NCBI RefSeq assembly: GCF_002902725.1
Contig: NZ_PPRT01000031.1
Span: 1 to 64,000, forward strand
DNA from: Staphylococcus caprae
GTDB taxonomy: Bacteria; Bacillota; Bacilli; Staphylococcales; Staphylococcaceae
Reading direction: 5' to 3'
Length of the DNA: 64,000 nt
Of the stretch, positions 55,702 through 64,000 are shown in pieces (the stretch's first letter is position 1; the number at the start of each line of letters is the position of its first letter). Below the pieces are notes generated by a model. The model was not told where the DNA came from, ran no database searches, and saw only the letters and a program-made list of their open reading frames with translations. Both the position numbers and the translations under genes were made by a program.

Positions 55702-56112
55702 CTATGGTTCTTTTAAGAAGAATTCTACGGTAAGTTCTTCATCGAAATATTTCTCTTCATGGTCAAGTATCTCTTCATGATTTCCTTTAATAATAGTGAA
55801 ACCGCTCCGTTTTTGTAATCCATATTCTTGAATAAAGCCATGCATACCTTTTTTAACATAAGGCACAATTTTAGCTTTAAACTTAACACGCTGATTTATG
55901 ATACGCCTTCTTTTATTGTAGTATCTTTGAGGGACTTTGAGCCAAATATGGTCAATGGGTTGTCCTTCAATCATTAAATCTCTAAGTAACATTCTTGTAT
56001 TATTGTGAAAAGGGTATCTGCCGTAGCGACCTCCATGATGCATAAGTACGACTTGACCAGAAACAGTCACGAGGCGATTACGAAATGGCTTTAAAGAATC
56101 TCTTGGCATCAT
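55702..56112 (-). CDS. Conserved hypothetical protein
   Basis: A 136-residue soluble, basic protein (start MMPRDSLKPFRNRLVTVSG, end VEFFLKEP), with a His/Arg/Lys-rich N-terminal half (HHGGRYGRYPFHNNTRM). No signal peptide or membrane segment. GGAGTG precedes the ATG. I do not recognise a family; nucleic-acid or nucleotide binding is possible from its charge. Confidence 0.65.
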   Translation of the reverse strand: MMPRDSLKPFRNRLVTVSGQVVLMHHGGRYGRYPFHNNTRMLLRDLMIEGQPIDHIWLKVPQRYYNKRRRIINQRVKFKAKIVPYVKKGMHGFIQEYGLQKRSGFTIIKGNHEEILDHEEKYFDEELTVEFFLKEP

Positions 56113-56202
56113 TTACACTCCATTCTTCAATTATTATAAAAATAATATCATAAAATAAATATAAAGTAGTGTATAAAAATAGAGAACCCTTTTCAACCTT
56201 CA

Positions 56203-56240
56203 AAAAAATGGCTACCCATATCAAAAATATGAGTAACCAC
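56203..56240 (-). terminator. Terminator of the FAD dehydrogenase gene
   Basis: Minus-strand GGTTACTCATAT and ATATGGGTAGCC arms around TTTTG, followed by seven T (complement of 56202-56208). Confidence 0.85.
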
Positions 56241-56255
56241 TCTATAAGAAATGAC

Positions 56256-57914
56256 TTATTGATTATATTTATCTATACCTTCTGCAACTCGAATACCACT
56301 AAAGATACAGCCACCTAAAAACGTACCTTCAAGTGCGCGATATCCATGAAGACCGCCACCACCAAAGCCTGAAGCTTCTCCAGCAGCATATAAACCTTGA
56401 ATAGGTTCACTCTGTTGATTCATGGCACGACCATCTAAATCAGTTTGAATACCACCAAGTGTTTTACGACTGATGATATTGAGTTTCACAGCAATCAATT
56501 TACCACTCTTATTACTTAGGAATGGTTGAGGTTTAGCCGTTCTTACAATCTTATCTCCTAAAAATTGTCTTGCATTATGAATAAATGCAATCTGAGGATC
56601 TTTGCTAAATGCATTTGTAATTTGTAAGTCACGAGATTTAATTTCTGCTTTAATCTCTTCGTAATTTAGTAAATGATCGTTAACAAGTGCATTCATTTTC
56701 TTAACTAAAGTGCCTAAATCATCAGCGACGACAAAGTCTTCACCCCTTTCTACAAATGCGTTGACTGGTGAGGTAGCTTGTTTACTTAAACGTTCTTTAA
56801 TTAATAATTGAATGTCTTTATTCGTTAAATCTGGGTTTTGTTCAGAACCTGATAATACAAACTCTTTCTTAATGATGTCTTCTGTTAAGATAAACCAAGA
56901 ATAATCATATCCTGTTTTCATAATTGTTTCTAACGTGTGTAATGTGTCGAATCCAGGATAATCAGGTGCCTTCATACGATGACCTTCAGCATCAAACCAC
57001 ATTGAAGAAGGGCCTGGAATAATACGTATACCATGTTCCTTCCATATAGGGCTATAGTTCTTAACGCCTTCCGTATAATGCCACATGCGGTCTTTATTTA
57101 CAATATTGACGCCGGCATTTTCAGAAATACCGATTAAACGGCCATCAGTTGAATCCGGCACACCTTGAATCATATGTTGAGGCGCGTTGCCAAGACGTTT
57201 CGGCCAATACTTCTTAATCAGTTCTATATTAGCTCCGATACCACCTGATGTGATAACAAGATTCTCTACATCATATGAGAATGTATCAATGACTTTACGA
57301 GAAGAGGGCGCGCCACGTTCTACATCGCTTTCTTCTAGAATGTTTCCTGAGATATGTCGCACTTGATTATCTTCAATGTCGATTGCTGTAACTTGATGTC
57401 TTGGCAAATAAGTTACGCGACCAGCTTGCTCTTGTTGTAAAACATAATTCGTAAATGGTTCGACAAGCCCAGGACCAGTTCCCCACGTAATATGGAAACG
57501 GGGTACTGAATTACCGTGACCTGATGCAGAGGATCCACCGCGTTCAGCCCATCCTAGAATTGGTGTTAGTTTGATACCCATACGATGTAGATAATCTTCC
57601 TTTTCATAAGTGGCAAATTTGACGTAGGCCTTTGCCCATTGTTCTGCCCAATAATCCTCTCCATCGAGGCGGTCAAATTGTGCAGATCCCATCCAGTCAT
57701 TAAGTGCTAAATCATATGAATCTTTAACACCATATCGACGTTGTACCTTCGAATTAACTAAGAATAGACCTCCAAACGACCAGTAAGCCTGTCCTCCAAT
57801 CGCTTGTCTAGGTTCTTGATCGATTACAGTAACGTGGAACCCTTTCTTAAGCAGTTCCGTAGCCGCTACAAGACCACTTAAACCTGCACCGATAATATGC
57901 ACTGTTTTATTCAT
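56256..57914 (-). CDS. FAD-binding dehydrogenase (KstD/fumarate reductase-like, COG3573)
   Basis: A 552-residue flavoprotein. The N-terminal dinucleotide motif is IIGAGLSGLVAATELLKKG; the FAD-domain end is GLYAAGEASGFGGGGLHGYRALEGTFLGGCIFSG. Between them is a substrate-lid domain, and the conserved WSFGGLFLV lies near residue 47. It resembles the COG3573 'FAD-binding dehydrogenase' group related to ketosteroid dehydrogenases, but the substrate is unknown. Its ATG has GGGAGT upstream. It is divergent from a MarR-type regulator. Confidence 0.85.
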   Translation of the reverse strand: MNKTVHIIGAGLSGLVAATELLKKGFHVTVIDQEPRQAIGGQAYWSFGGLFLVNSKVQRRYGVKDSYDLALNDWMGSAQFDRLDGEDYWAEQWAKAYVKFATYEKEDYLHRMGIKLTPILGWAERGGSSASGHGNSVPRFHITWGTGPGLVEPFTNYVLQQEQAGRVTYLPRHQVTAIDIEDNQVRHISGNILEESDVERGAPSSRKVIDTFSYDVENLVITSGGIGANIELIKKYWPKRLGNAPQHMIQGVPDSTDGRLIGISENAGVNIVNKDRMWHYTEGVKNYSPIWKEHGIRIIPGPSSMWFDAEGHRMKAPDYPGFDTLHTLETIMKTGYDYSWFILTEDIIKKEFVLSGSEQNPDLTNKDIQLLIKERLSKQATSPVNAFVERGEDFVVADDLGTLVKKMNALVNDHLLNYEEIKAEIKSRDLQITNAFSKDPQIAFIHNARQFLGDKIVRTAKPQPFLSNKSGKLIAVKLNIISRKTLGGIQTDLDGRAMNQQSEPIQGLYAAGEASGFGGGGLHGYRALEGTFLGGCIFSGIRVAEGIDKYNQ

Positions 57915-58141
57915 GAATATACTCCCTTTTTATTTTGCTAAATTTTTATATGTAAAATGCTAACAAACCGCTATATATTTTATCATTAACTTCAATTCAG
58001 CGCATGAGTCATTTTATGATATTAAATAAACATAATCTCATAATTCATTTTCAAAAACAGAAATAAATGCTGTATATTTCTACAAAACGAGCATCAATGT
58101 ATAATAATAAGTGAGAATAAGTCAGCTGAGGAGGTGCAAGA

Positions 58142-58564
58142 ATGACACAACAGAATGGTATAGATGAATGGATTGAGGTTACAGAATATTTCAGATATAT
58201 AGAAGATATGATTGAACGTAATTTTAAACAGAACTATGGCATAAGTTTAAGAGAATTCTATGTGCTTTATGAGTTATATAAGGCGAAAGATAAGAAATAT
58301 AAAATTAATGACTTAATTAAAGAAGTGAAATTGAGTCAGAGTGCTATGTCTCGTCTTATAGACCGACTGAGATCTCCAAAGAAAGCATTCATTTGTAAGG
58401 ATATGAGTAAAGAAGATCAACGTGCGACATATATTTATTTAACGGAAAAGGGTAACAATATCATACAAACGTTAATGAGTGATTATAGAAAGTTAATTGG
58501 TAAAGTAAATATTGAAGACATCGAAATGCTTGTACGAAAGGTGAAGGATGCCAATCCATCTTAA
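58142..58564 (+). CDS. MarR/SarA-family transcriptional regulator
   Basis: A 140-residue winged-helix regulator: LREFYVLYELYKAKDKKYKINDLIKEVKLSQSAMSRLIDRL forms the HTH around residues 37-77, and the wing contains SKEDQRATYIYLTEKG. It fits MarR/SarA-type regulators. GGAGGTG precedes the ATG. It is divergent from the FAD dehydrogenase and just upstream of the aldehyde dehydrogenase, either of which it may control. Confidence 0.82.
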   Translation: MTQQNGIDEWIEVTEYFRYIEDMIERNFKQNYGISLREFYVLYELYKAKDKKYKINDLIKEVKLSQSAMSRLIDRLRSPKKAFICKDMSKEDQRATYIYLTEKGNNIIQTLMSDYRKLIGKVNIEDIEMLVRKVKDANPS

Positions 58565-58633
58565 AAGTTAGCGAATGAAGATAGAGTGGTATACAATCGG
58601 AAGTGTAAAATATTACCAAAGGGGTGGATTTAA

Positions 58634-60017
58634 ATGACAAAATTAGATGTTTTGAATCCAGCAACAAATGAAGTGATTAAGATTTTAGAATATACTGACG
58701 AACAAACCGCACATCGTCAAATTGAACGTGCACATGAAGCATTTCAATCATGGAAACAAGTGGATGCACATGAACGTTCAGCAAAGTTATTTGAATGGGC
58801 ACGTTTAGTTGATGAACATAAAAATGAATTAGCAAAATTGATTACACAAGAAGGTGGCAAACCTTATAAAGAAGCACAAGGCGAGGTCGATTATGCTAAT
58901 TCTTATATTAAATGGTATGCAGAAGAAGCAAAACGTATCTATGGTCGTACAATTCCTGCCAATTCATCATCTAAAAAGATTATTGTACAGCAATTCCCAG
59001 TAGGTGTCGTAGGTGCAATTACACCTTGGAATTTCCCAGCAGCAATGATTACACGTAAAATGGCGCCTGCTTTAGCCGCAGGTTGCACGATTGTTTGTAA
59101 ACCAGCAACGCAAACACCTCTAACGACAATTCGATTAGTTGAATTAGCACATGAAGCGGGTATTCCAGAAGATGCGATTCAATATGTGATTTTATCCGGT
59201 AAAGATGCTGGAGAAATCTTTAATGAGAGTCCAATCATTCAAAAAGTTACATTTACTGGTTCAACTCAAGTTGGTAAAAAATTAATTGAGCAGGCATCTC
59301 AATCTGTTAAAAATGTGACGATGGAATTAGGTGGCTTAGCACCTCTAATCGTACATGAAGATGCGAATGTGGATTTAGCAGTTGATCAAACGATTGCTAC
59401 TAAATTCCGTAACGCAGGCCAAACTTGTATTTGCGCAAATAGAATTTATGTTCACGAATCAATTGAACAAGAGTATATTGAAAAGTTAACAGAAAAAGTT
59501 CATGCATTGAAAGTAGGTAACGGCATGGATGAGGATGTCGTTGTGGGTCCACTTATTAATCAAGAAGGTGTTAATAAAGTAATTGACCAGATTAAAGACG
59601 GCAGAAGATAAGGGTGGCCAATTATCGCGTTCATTATCAGACATTCAAGAATTAGGTGGTAATTTCTTAAAACCTGTAGTTATTTCAAATGCTAACCAAG
59701 AAATGAAAGCCATGCATGAAGAAACATTTGGCCCTATTGCACCAGTAATGACATATTCAGATTTAGAAGATGCGATTCAAATGGCGAATGACACTGAATT
59801 TGGACTCGCAGCCTATTTCTTCACTAACGATTATCATACAGGATTCCACTTATACGAATCTTTAGATTATGGCGTTATTGGTTGGAATGATGGAGGACCA
59901 TCAGCTGCACACGCACCATTTGGTGGCATGAAACAAAGTGGTTACGGTCGAGAAGGTGGCATCGAAGGCATAGAACCATACCTTGAAACGAAATATTTAT
60001 CAATTGGAGATATGTAG
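58634..60017 (+). pseudogene. gabD: Succinate-semialdehyde dehydrogenase-like gene broken by a frameshift
   Basis: An aldehyde dehydrogenase family gene in two overlapping frames. The first (58634-59611) carries the catalytic residues Glu231 (MELGG) and Cys265 (GQTCICANR) and ends [12 protein letters not shown]. The second supplies [11 protein letters not shown] to the C-terminus ([18 protein letters not shown]). The break is one extra G in AAAGACGGCAGAAGAT at 59600-59601; removing it reads KDAEDKGG without a stop. Intact, it would be a 460-residue NAD(P)+ succinate-semialdehyde dehydrogenase (GABA-shunt type). Good ribosome binding site at the first ATG. Confidence 0.85.
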
Positions 60018-60032
60018 ATTAAGAATAAAAAG

Positions 60033-60087
60033 AAAATTCCTATGGCTCAAATACATGATTGTAATGAAGTGTCATAGGAATTTTTAT
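60033..60087 (+). terminator. Terminator after gabD
   Basis: AAAATTCCTATG and CATAGGAATTTTT arms around a loop of about 30 bases, followed by TATTG. Confidence 0.8.
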
Positions 60088-60139
60088 TGTATTGAGACGT
60101 GATGTTCTTATAAAAATAAATTTAAAGGTGCTAATAAAA

Positions 60140-60628
60140 ATGAAATGGAAATCAGTTGAAATTTTGAATCACTTATCAAAGTGTATGGATTTAAACTATA
60201 ACATCATCTCCGAAGAACAATGGAATACAGAGTATGAAGCAATGGATCTTAAGTTAAATCATACATGTTGTAAAAGTAGATTAGCTAAAAGTACGCCTAA
60301 AAAATCAGGATACTTTGTAACACTCTGGATTAAAGATAAAACTCACATCAATCAACCGTTTGATTATCAAAACTTTCCCGAGAAATTAATTGTCAATGTC
60401 ATCGATAATGATAAACGTGGTCAATTTGTATTTTCTAAGGATCTCTTGTTGAAAAAAGGTATCTTAAGTCATGATGAAAAGAAAGGCAAAATGGCATTTA
60501 GAGTTTATCCAGTTTGGGAAACAAATTTGAATACTACTGCGCTTAAAACTCAAAAATGGCAATGTAATCATTTTATAGATTTAACGAAAAACATCAAAAA
60601 GGAACTTGTATTAAGTCTATATGAATAA
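60140..60628 (+). CDS. MepB-family protein
   Basis: A 162-residue soluble protein with MepB-family features: KSRLAKSTPKKSGYFVTLW, PFDYQNFP, GQFVFSKDLLLKKGILS, KMAFRVYPVW. MepB is known mainly as a gene of the S. aureus mepRAB locus, of uncertain function; here neither mepR nor mepA is adjacent. AAAGGTG selects the ATG at 60140 over an upstream in-frame start. It converges on the MFS gene. Confidence 0.8.
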   Translation: MKWKSVEILNHLSKCMDLNYNIISEEQWNTEYEAMDLKLNHTCCKSRLAKSTPKKSGYFVTLWIKDKTHINQPFDYQNFPEKLIVNVIDNDKRGQFVFSKDLLLKKGILSHDEKKGKMAFRVYPVWETNLNTTALKTQKWQCNHFIDLTKNIKKELVLSLYE

Positions 60629-60636
60629 AGATAACT

Positions 60637-61785
60637 TTATTGCGTTTTCTTTACGTTTAAAATTGTATTTATTAATTGTACCAATACCCCCATGCTACAA
60701 AACAAAATAGACAGAATTATAAGTGCGTTGATATTCCGAGTTATCAATAATAGAGAACCATATAAGGCTGAGCCAATACTACTTCCTAAATAGTTAATCG
60801 AACTATTTAAGGCAACAGCAGTACTTCCATAATCTTGATGTTGCTTAATTAATATATGTTGTTGAGGTGCTTGTGTTGCCCACCCCATAGCTCCCCATAT
60901 TAAAAAAGGAACGCTACTCAACAGAGGTATTTGAATAATAAACGGTAAAAGTATAAAACTGATAAGAAGGAAAACCATTATACTTAACATAATTAAATTA
61001 GTAGATTTAAATTTATCTAAAATAAAGCCAATACCAAAACTCCCAATTAAGCCTCCAATACCCCATATTGTTAAATAAATAGGTATTGAGTAGACACTAG
61101 GATATTGATCAACTAAGTTACTTAAATAGGTATAAAGCCCTAAGCTAGATATTGCTGCACAAACCGTAACTGTTATCACTCTAATAATATTGGGATTTAT
61201 AAATAAATTAAAACGCGCTTTAATGCTTGGAGGAGAAGGTACAAATATTTGTTTGAAATGAATAGATATGAGCAACAGAGCCACACTACTTAATAAAGCT
61301 ATACATACCAGAGTGAATCTCCATGAACTTATATTAGATATTTGAATACCTAGTGGTACGCCTACTACAGTTCCTACGCTCATGCCTCCAACAATAGTTG
61401 CTAAAGCCTTTCCTTTATGACTATTCTCTACCAATTGACTACTTGTGCTTACAGCCATGGGTGAAAATATACCAGCGCCTAAGCCAGCAATAGCTCTAGC
61501 AATCAAATAAAAAGGTAAGCTAAATGATAATGCTGTTAAGATGTTCGCTATAATAAAAATGAATAATGCTACCATAAGCGTATACTTCACATTAATTTTT
61601 GATAAAAATATTGAAAACAACGGAGCAGAAATTGCAAAAACTAGTGTAAAGACTGTTACGCCTTGTCCGATAGCTGTACTTGTATGATTTAAGCTTTTAC
61701 TTATTTCTGGGATTAATCCAGCTACGATGTATGTATCCATTCCTAGAGCAAACATACCTAAAGCTAAAATAAGAATTCTTTTCAT
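60637..61785 (-). CDS. MFS transporter (AraJ/YdhP-type efflux)
   Basis: A 382-residue, 12-helix major facilitator: opening MKRILILALGMFALGMDTYIVAG, with motif A-like FLSKINVKYTLMVALF and motif C-like GMSVGTVVGVPLGIQISN. The GGAGG within the preceding four codons selects the ATG at 61785. It is divergent from a LysR gene across 127 bases, probably its regulator; together they look like an inducible efflux module. Substrate unknown. Confidence 0.83.
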   Translation of the reverse strand: MKRILILALGMFALGMDTYIVAGLIPEISKSLNHTSTAIGQGVTVFTLVFAISAPLFSIFLSKINVKYTLMVALFIFIIANILTALSFSLPFYLIARAIAGLGAGIFSPMAVSTSSQLVENSHKGKALATIVGGMSVGTVVGVPLGIQISNISSWRFTLVCIALLSSVALLLISIHFKQIFVPSPPSIKARFNLFINPNIIRVITVTVCAAISSLGLYTYLSNLVDQYPSVYSIPIYLTIWGIGGLIGSFGIGFILDKFKSTNLIMLSIMVFLLISFILLPFIIQIPLLSSVPFLIWGAMGWATQAPQQHILIKQHQDYGSTAVALNSSINYLGSSIGSALYGSLLLITRNINALIILSILFCSMGVLVQLINTILNVKKTQ

Positions 61786-61912
61786 AATAACCTCCATTTA
61801 ACTGGTTCAAATAGTTTTTAATGTTGTAAATTAAGGTTAATATTTAAATAGATTACTTTGAATAATGAATACGTTTCAAGACGTGTGAACTAAAAGTTTC
61901 AAGGAGAACGAA

Positions 61913-62764
61913 ATGGAAACGGATTATATTAAAGATGTACTAGAAGTTGCTAAATATAAAAGCTTTAATAAAGCTTCTGAAGTAATGAATATAAGTACCC
62001 CAGCGATTAGAAAAAGAATTACAGCAATTGAAAATGAATTAAATCAAAAAATTTTTGTTAGAAATAGCAAGGGGGCTTTTTTAACAAAAGAAGGGCGATT
62101 AATTTTAGAAAAACTAAAATTAGTTTATGAAAAAATTGAAAGTATAAAGGTATCTGAATCTAATCTAAACGGCAATACTATTAGACTGGGGATATTACCT
62201 AGCTTTTATCCTATTAACATTAAGGAAATTCAAAATAGTGATTGTTATAACTTTCAGATTTTAATTAACGACAATACTATTAGTTTGATAGATGCGTTAA
62301 AAGATAAAAAAATAGATGTAGCTATTGGCGATATTACTAACTTGAGAATCGATGATTTTTATACTGAAGAATTATATGGTGAAGATTATTTTGTCATTTA
62401 CTCTAAGGAGAGAGGAGAGTTGAATAATTCGGACATAAATATTTCAGCAGAACAGATTTATGTCCAAACACCTCCATGTGATACCCTACGATTTATAAAA
62501 AGTAATTTCAAAAATACAAGAGAACATTTGGTTTATAATAATTACTTTGAAACAATTTTAGCTAATGTTGCTACGAATAAAGGTATTACTCTTTTGCCAT
62601 ATTCTTATTTAGATAAGATAAATTTAAAGCTTAATTATACTAGACTTGAAAATCACGTGCGTAAAGTGGGACTAATTTCTTCAAGTAAATCACTGAATTC
62701 ACGTGTATATGACATACTTAATAATCTAACTAAGACAACTCCCTCCTCTAAATATATGAATTGA
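61913..62764 (+). CDS. LysR-family transcriptional regulator
   Basis: A 283-residue LysR protein: HTH in SFNKASEVMNISTPAIRKRITAIENELNQKIFVRNSKG, then a substrate-binding domain that is shorter and more divergent than usual (ANVATNKGITLLPYSYL near residue 220). AAGGAG precedes the ATG. It is divergent from the MFS gene and probably its regulator. Its low GC content resembles its neighbour's, suggesting the pair was acquired together. Confidence 0.85.
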   Translation: METDYIKDVLEVAKYKSFNKASEVMNISTPAIRKRITAIENELNQKIFVRNSKGAFLTKEGRLILEKLKLVYEKIESIKVSESNLNGNTIRLGILPSFYPINIKEIQNSDCYNFQILINDNTISLIDALKDKKIDVAIGDITNLRIDDFYTEELYGEDYFVIYSKERGELNNSDINISAEQIYVQTPPCDTLRFIKSNFKNTREHLVYNNYFETILANVATNKGITLLPYSYLDKINLKLNYTRLENHVRKVGLISSSKSLNSRVYDILNNLTKTTPSSKYMN

Positions 62765-62862
62765 AGTAGAATGACTACTCAAATTATAAATGTGTAAGTT
62801 TTTCATTCTCTGAAAATTAAATTATACTGAAGTTGTATTGATAAAATGTGGGGGTGGATAAA

Positions 62863-63372
62863 ATGGATGTAAGATTTCCTATAGGAGAATTGGAATTACC
62901 TAACCAAGTGAGTTTAGTCGACGTGAAACGATGGATGAGTGAGGTAGAAAGATATATTGACCAACTCAAAAACGTCGTAAATGGAATTTCAGAGGAAGAG
63001 TTGAAGAAAAGATATCGTGAGGGTAGTTGGACGGTGAGACAACTTGTCCATCATATTGCAGATTCTCAGTTACAGTTATTCAGCCGTTTGAAATTAGCGT
63101 TAACTGAAGAAAATCCGTCAGCACCTGAGTTTGATCAAAATCAATGGGTAGATTTGGCGGATTCAGAATTACCAATTGAAGTATCTATTCAATTGCTTGA
63201 GGGGTTAAACAAACGTGTAGTAGCAATTGGAGAAAATGTCACAGAAGAACAACTTGATAGACAAGTTAATTTAGTAGGAACAGGTGAGCTCACAGTTGGA
63301 TTCTTATTAGCTAAATTATCTTGGCATGAACGTCATCATCTTGAACATATTAAAATTGCGCTATCTCAATAA
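62863..63372 (+). CDS. Bacillithiol transferase-like DinB/YfiT protein
   Basis: A 169-residue DinB/YfiT four-helix protein: opening FPIGELELPNQVS, the metal-site histidines in VRQLVHHIADSQ and SWHERHHLEHIKIA, and GSWTVRQ near residue 55. This is the bacillithiol S-transferase (BstA) group, which conjugates the low-molecular-weight thiol to electrophiles. GGGGGTGGA selects the ATG at 62863 over a GTG five codons earlier. The substrate is unknown. It is monocistronic, with a terminator downstream. Confidence 0.82.
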   Translation: MDVRFPIGELELPNQVSLVDVKRWMSEVERYIDQLKNVVNGISEEELKKRYREGSWTVRQLVHHIADSQLQLFSRLKLALTEENPSAPEFDQNQWVDLADSELPIEVSIQLLEGLNKRVVAIGENVTEEQLDRQVNLVGTGELTVGFLLAKLSWHERHHLEHIKIALSQ

Positions 63373-63410
63373 ACAAGAGGGTAGGCAGTCTAAAATTGAA
63401 GAACTTGATT

Positions 63411-63448
63411 TAAGCATTGGTAAATTTTCATCTTTATCAATGCTTTTT
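63411..63448 (+). terminator. Terminator after the BstA-like gene
   Basis: AAGCATTG and CAATGCTT arms (loop about 17 bases), followed by TTTTC. Confidence 0.8.
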
Positions 63449-63629
63449 CACTTTGAACGAAATACCCTCATTAGATGCAATTATTTTACGCTTTAATCAT
63501 AGAAATGCCTATAATTTGTAAGAAAAAGTGACAACACTGTTATACCTAATTGTGTTTCATTCAGTATCCAATGTGTAATAGTTGAGTGTGTAATCAATGA
63601 AAAGAAGGTAATTGTAAGGAGGAAAATAT

Positions 63630-63839
63630 ATGTCTGAAGAAAAAGGTTGCGTAAAGTGCGGTCACACTGAAATCGAGGAAGGAACACTTTCGGCGACTGG
63701 ATCAGGTTTATCGAAAATGTTCGACATTCAACATAATAATTTTAAAACAATTACATGTACAAATTGTGGTTATACTGAGTTTTATAAAGAAAGTGCAAAT
63801 CGTACAAGTGACTTTATAGATTTATTCTTTGGAGGATAA
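63630..63839 (+). CDS. Zinc-ribbon protein
   Basis: A 69-residue protein with two CxxC knuckles (CVKCGH near residues 7-12 and CTNCGY near 43-48), a typical four-Cys zinc ribbon. It resembles small nucleic acid-binding or zinc-ribbon proteins of unknown role in staphylococci. GGAGG precedes the ATG. The protein ends SDFIDLFFGG. Confidence 0.8.
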   Translation: MSEEKGCVKCGHTEIEEGTLSATGSGLSKMFDIQHNNFKTITCTNCGYTEFYKESANRTSDFIDLFFGG

Positions 63840-64000
63840 AACTTCATGGTTTAGATAATCGTATTCATTTATGACGAATAAAAATTTAATCACTCAGTCT
63901 GTACTCACAAACAGATTTGTATCATTCATTGAGTAGAATTAGTAAACTAAATAAGCATACTATCAAATGAGCTGAAATAATGCTCATTTTTTATTTTACA
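63840..64000. other. Right-edge intergenic sequence
   Basis: AT-rich DNA at the end of the window. A weak dyad (AAATGAGC...GCTCATTTTT, 63966-63994) may be the terminator of a gene that ends near or beyond the edge. No ORF supported. Confidence 0.4.

Noticed and set aside
1..64000. CRISPR arrays, tRNA, rRNA, integrases or prophage genes
   Set aside because: I looked for regular spaced repeats, tRNA-like clover-leaf segments, rRNA motifs and recombinase motifs and found none.

Overview
The window is low-GC Firmicute DNA that reads throughout as chromosome of a Staphylococcus other than S. aureus. The main pointers are a staphylopine (cntKLMABCDFE) operon, an aureusimine operon (ausAB), (Y/F)SIRK signal peptides with LPXTG-type anchors, a staphylococcal prepro-lipase, a GlcP-type glucose transporter, a FosB-like protein and an argF-arcC-yfcC cluster. 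I cannot name the species. The first 19 bases are the Tn5/Nextera mosaic end, so the left edge is a read or contig end carrying residual adapter.

Layout. 0.4-5.7 kb: an operon of a SAM methyltransferase and a NikABCDE-type transporter behind a Zur-like palindrome; nikC carries an in-frame amber codon. 5.9-7.6 kb: a two-gene ABC system. 7.8-8.7 kb: two small envelope genes on the minus strand. 9.1-18.5 kb: the complete staphylopine operon behind Fur-like and Zur-like boxes. 18.8-19.7 kb: a small wall-anchored protein built like the C-terminal half of protein A (repeats, LysM, LPETG) but without Ig-binding domains. 19.8-27.3 kb: PTS-IIC-like membrane protein, branched-chain amino acid carrier, patatin, and ornithine carbamoyltransferase/carbamate kinase/YfcC. 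27.8-31.2 kb: an accessory patch with a broken metallo-beta-lactamase-fold gene, a FosB-like protein lacking one metal ligand, a frameshifted secreted-peptide gene followed by two small membrane proteins, and a LysR remnant. 31.3-41.6 kb: acid phosphatase, bioB behind a BirA-like operator, an LPQAG surface protein, lipoproteins, and MFS/LysR genes. 41.7-49.5 kb: aureusimine NRPS and its PPTase. 49.9-52.2 kb: an unannotated 22-residue PSM-like peptide directly before a lipase. 52.4-64 kb: glcP, an ABC-ATPase protein, a flavoprotein, a MarR regulator, a frameshifted gabD-like gene, MepB, an MFS/LysR pair, a bacillithiol-transferase-like protein and a zinc ribbon.

How the genes work together. 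Two metal-ligand import systems lie 9 kb apart under near-identical Zur-type palindromes, suggesting joint zinc-starvation control of staphylopine and a Nik-type importer. Four genes (nikC, the MBL-fold gene, the 30.1-30.7 kb secreted peptide gene, gabD) are each broken by one base change. This is either real decay or base-calling error, and reads must decide. The most novel-looking items are the PSM-like peptide before the lipase, the secreted-peptide/membrane-protein locus at 29.6-30.7 kb, and the Zur-boxed methyltransferase-nik operon.
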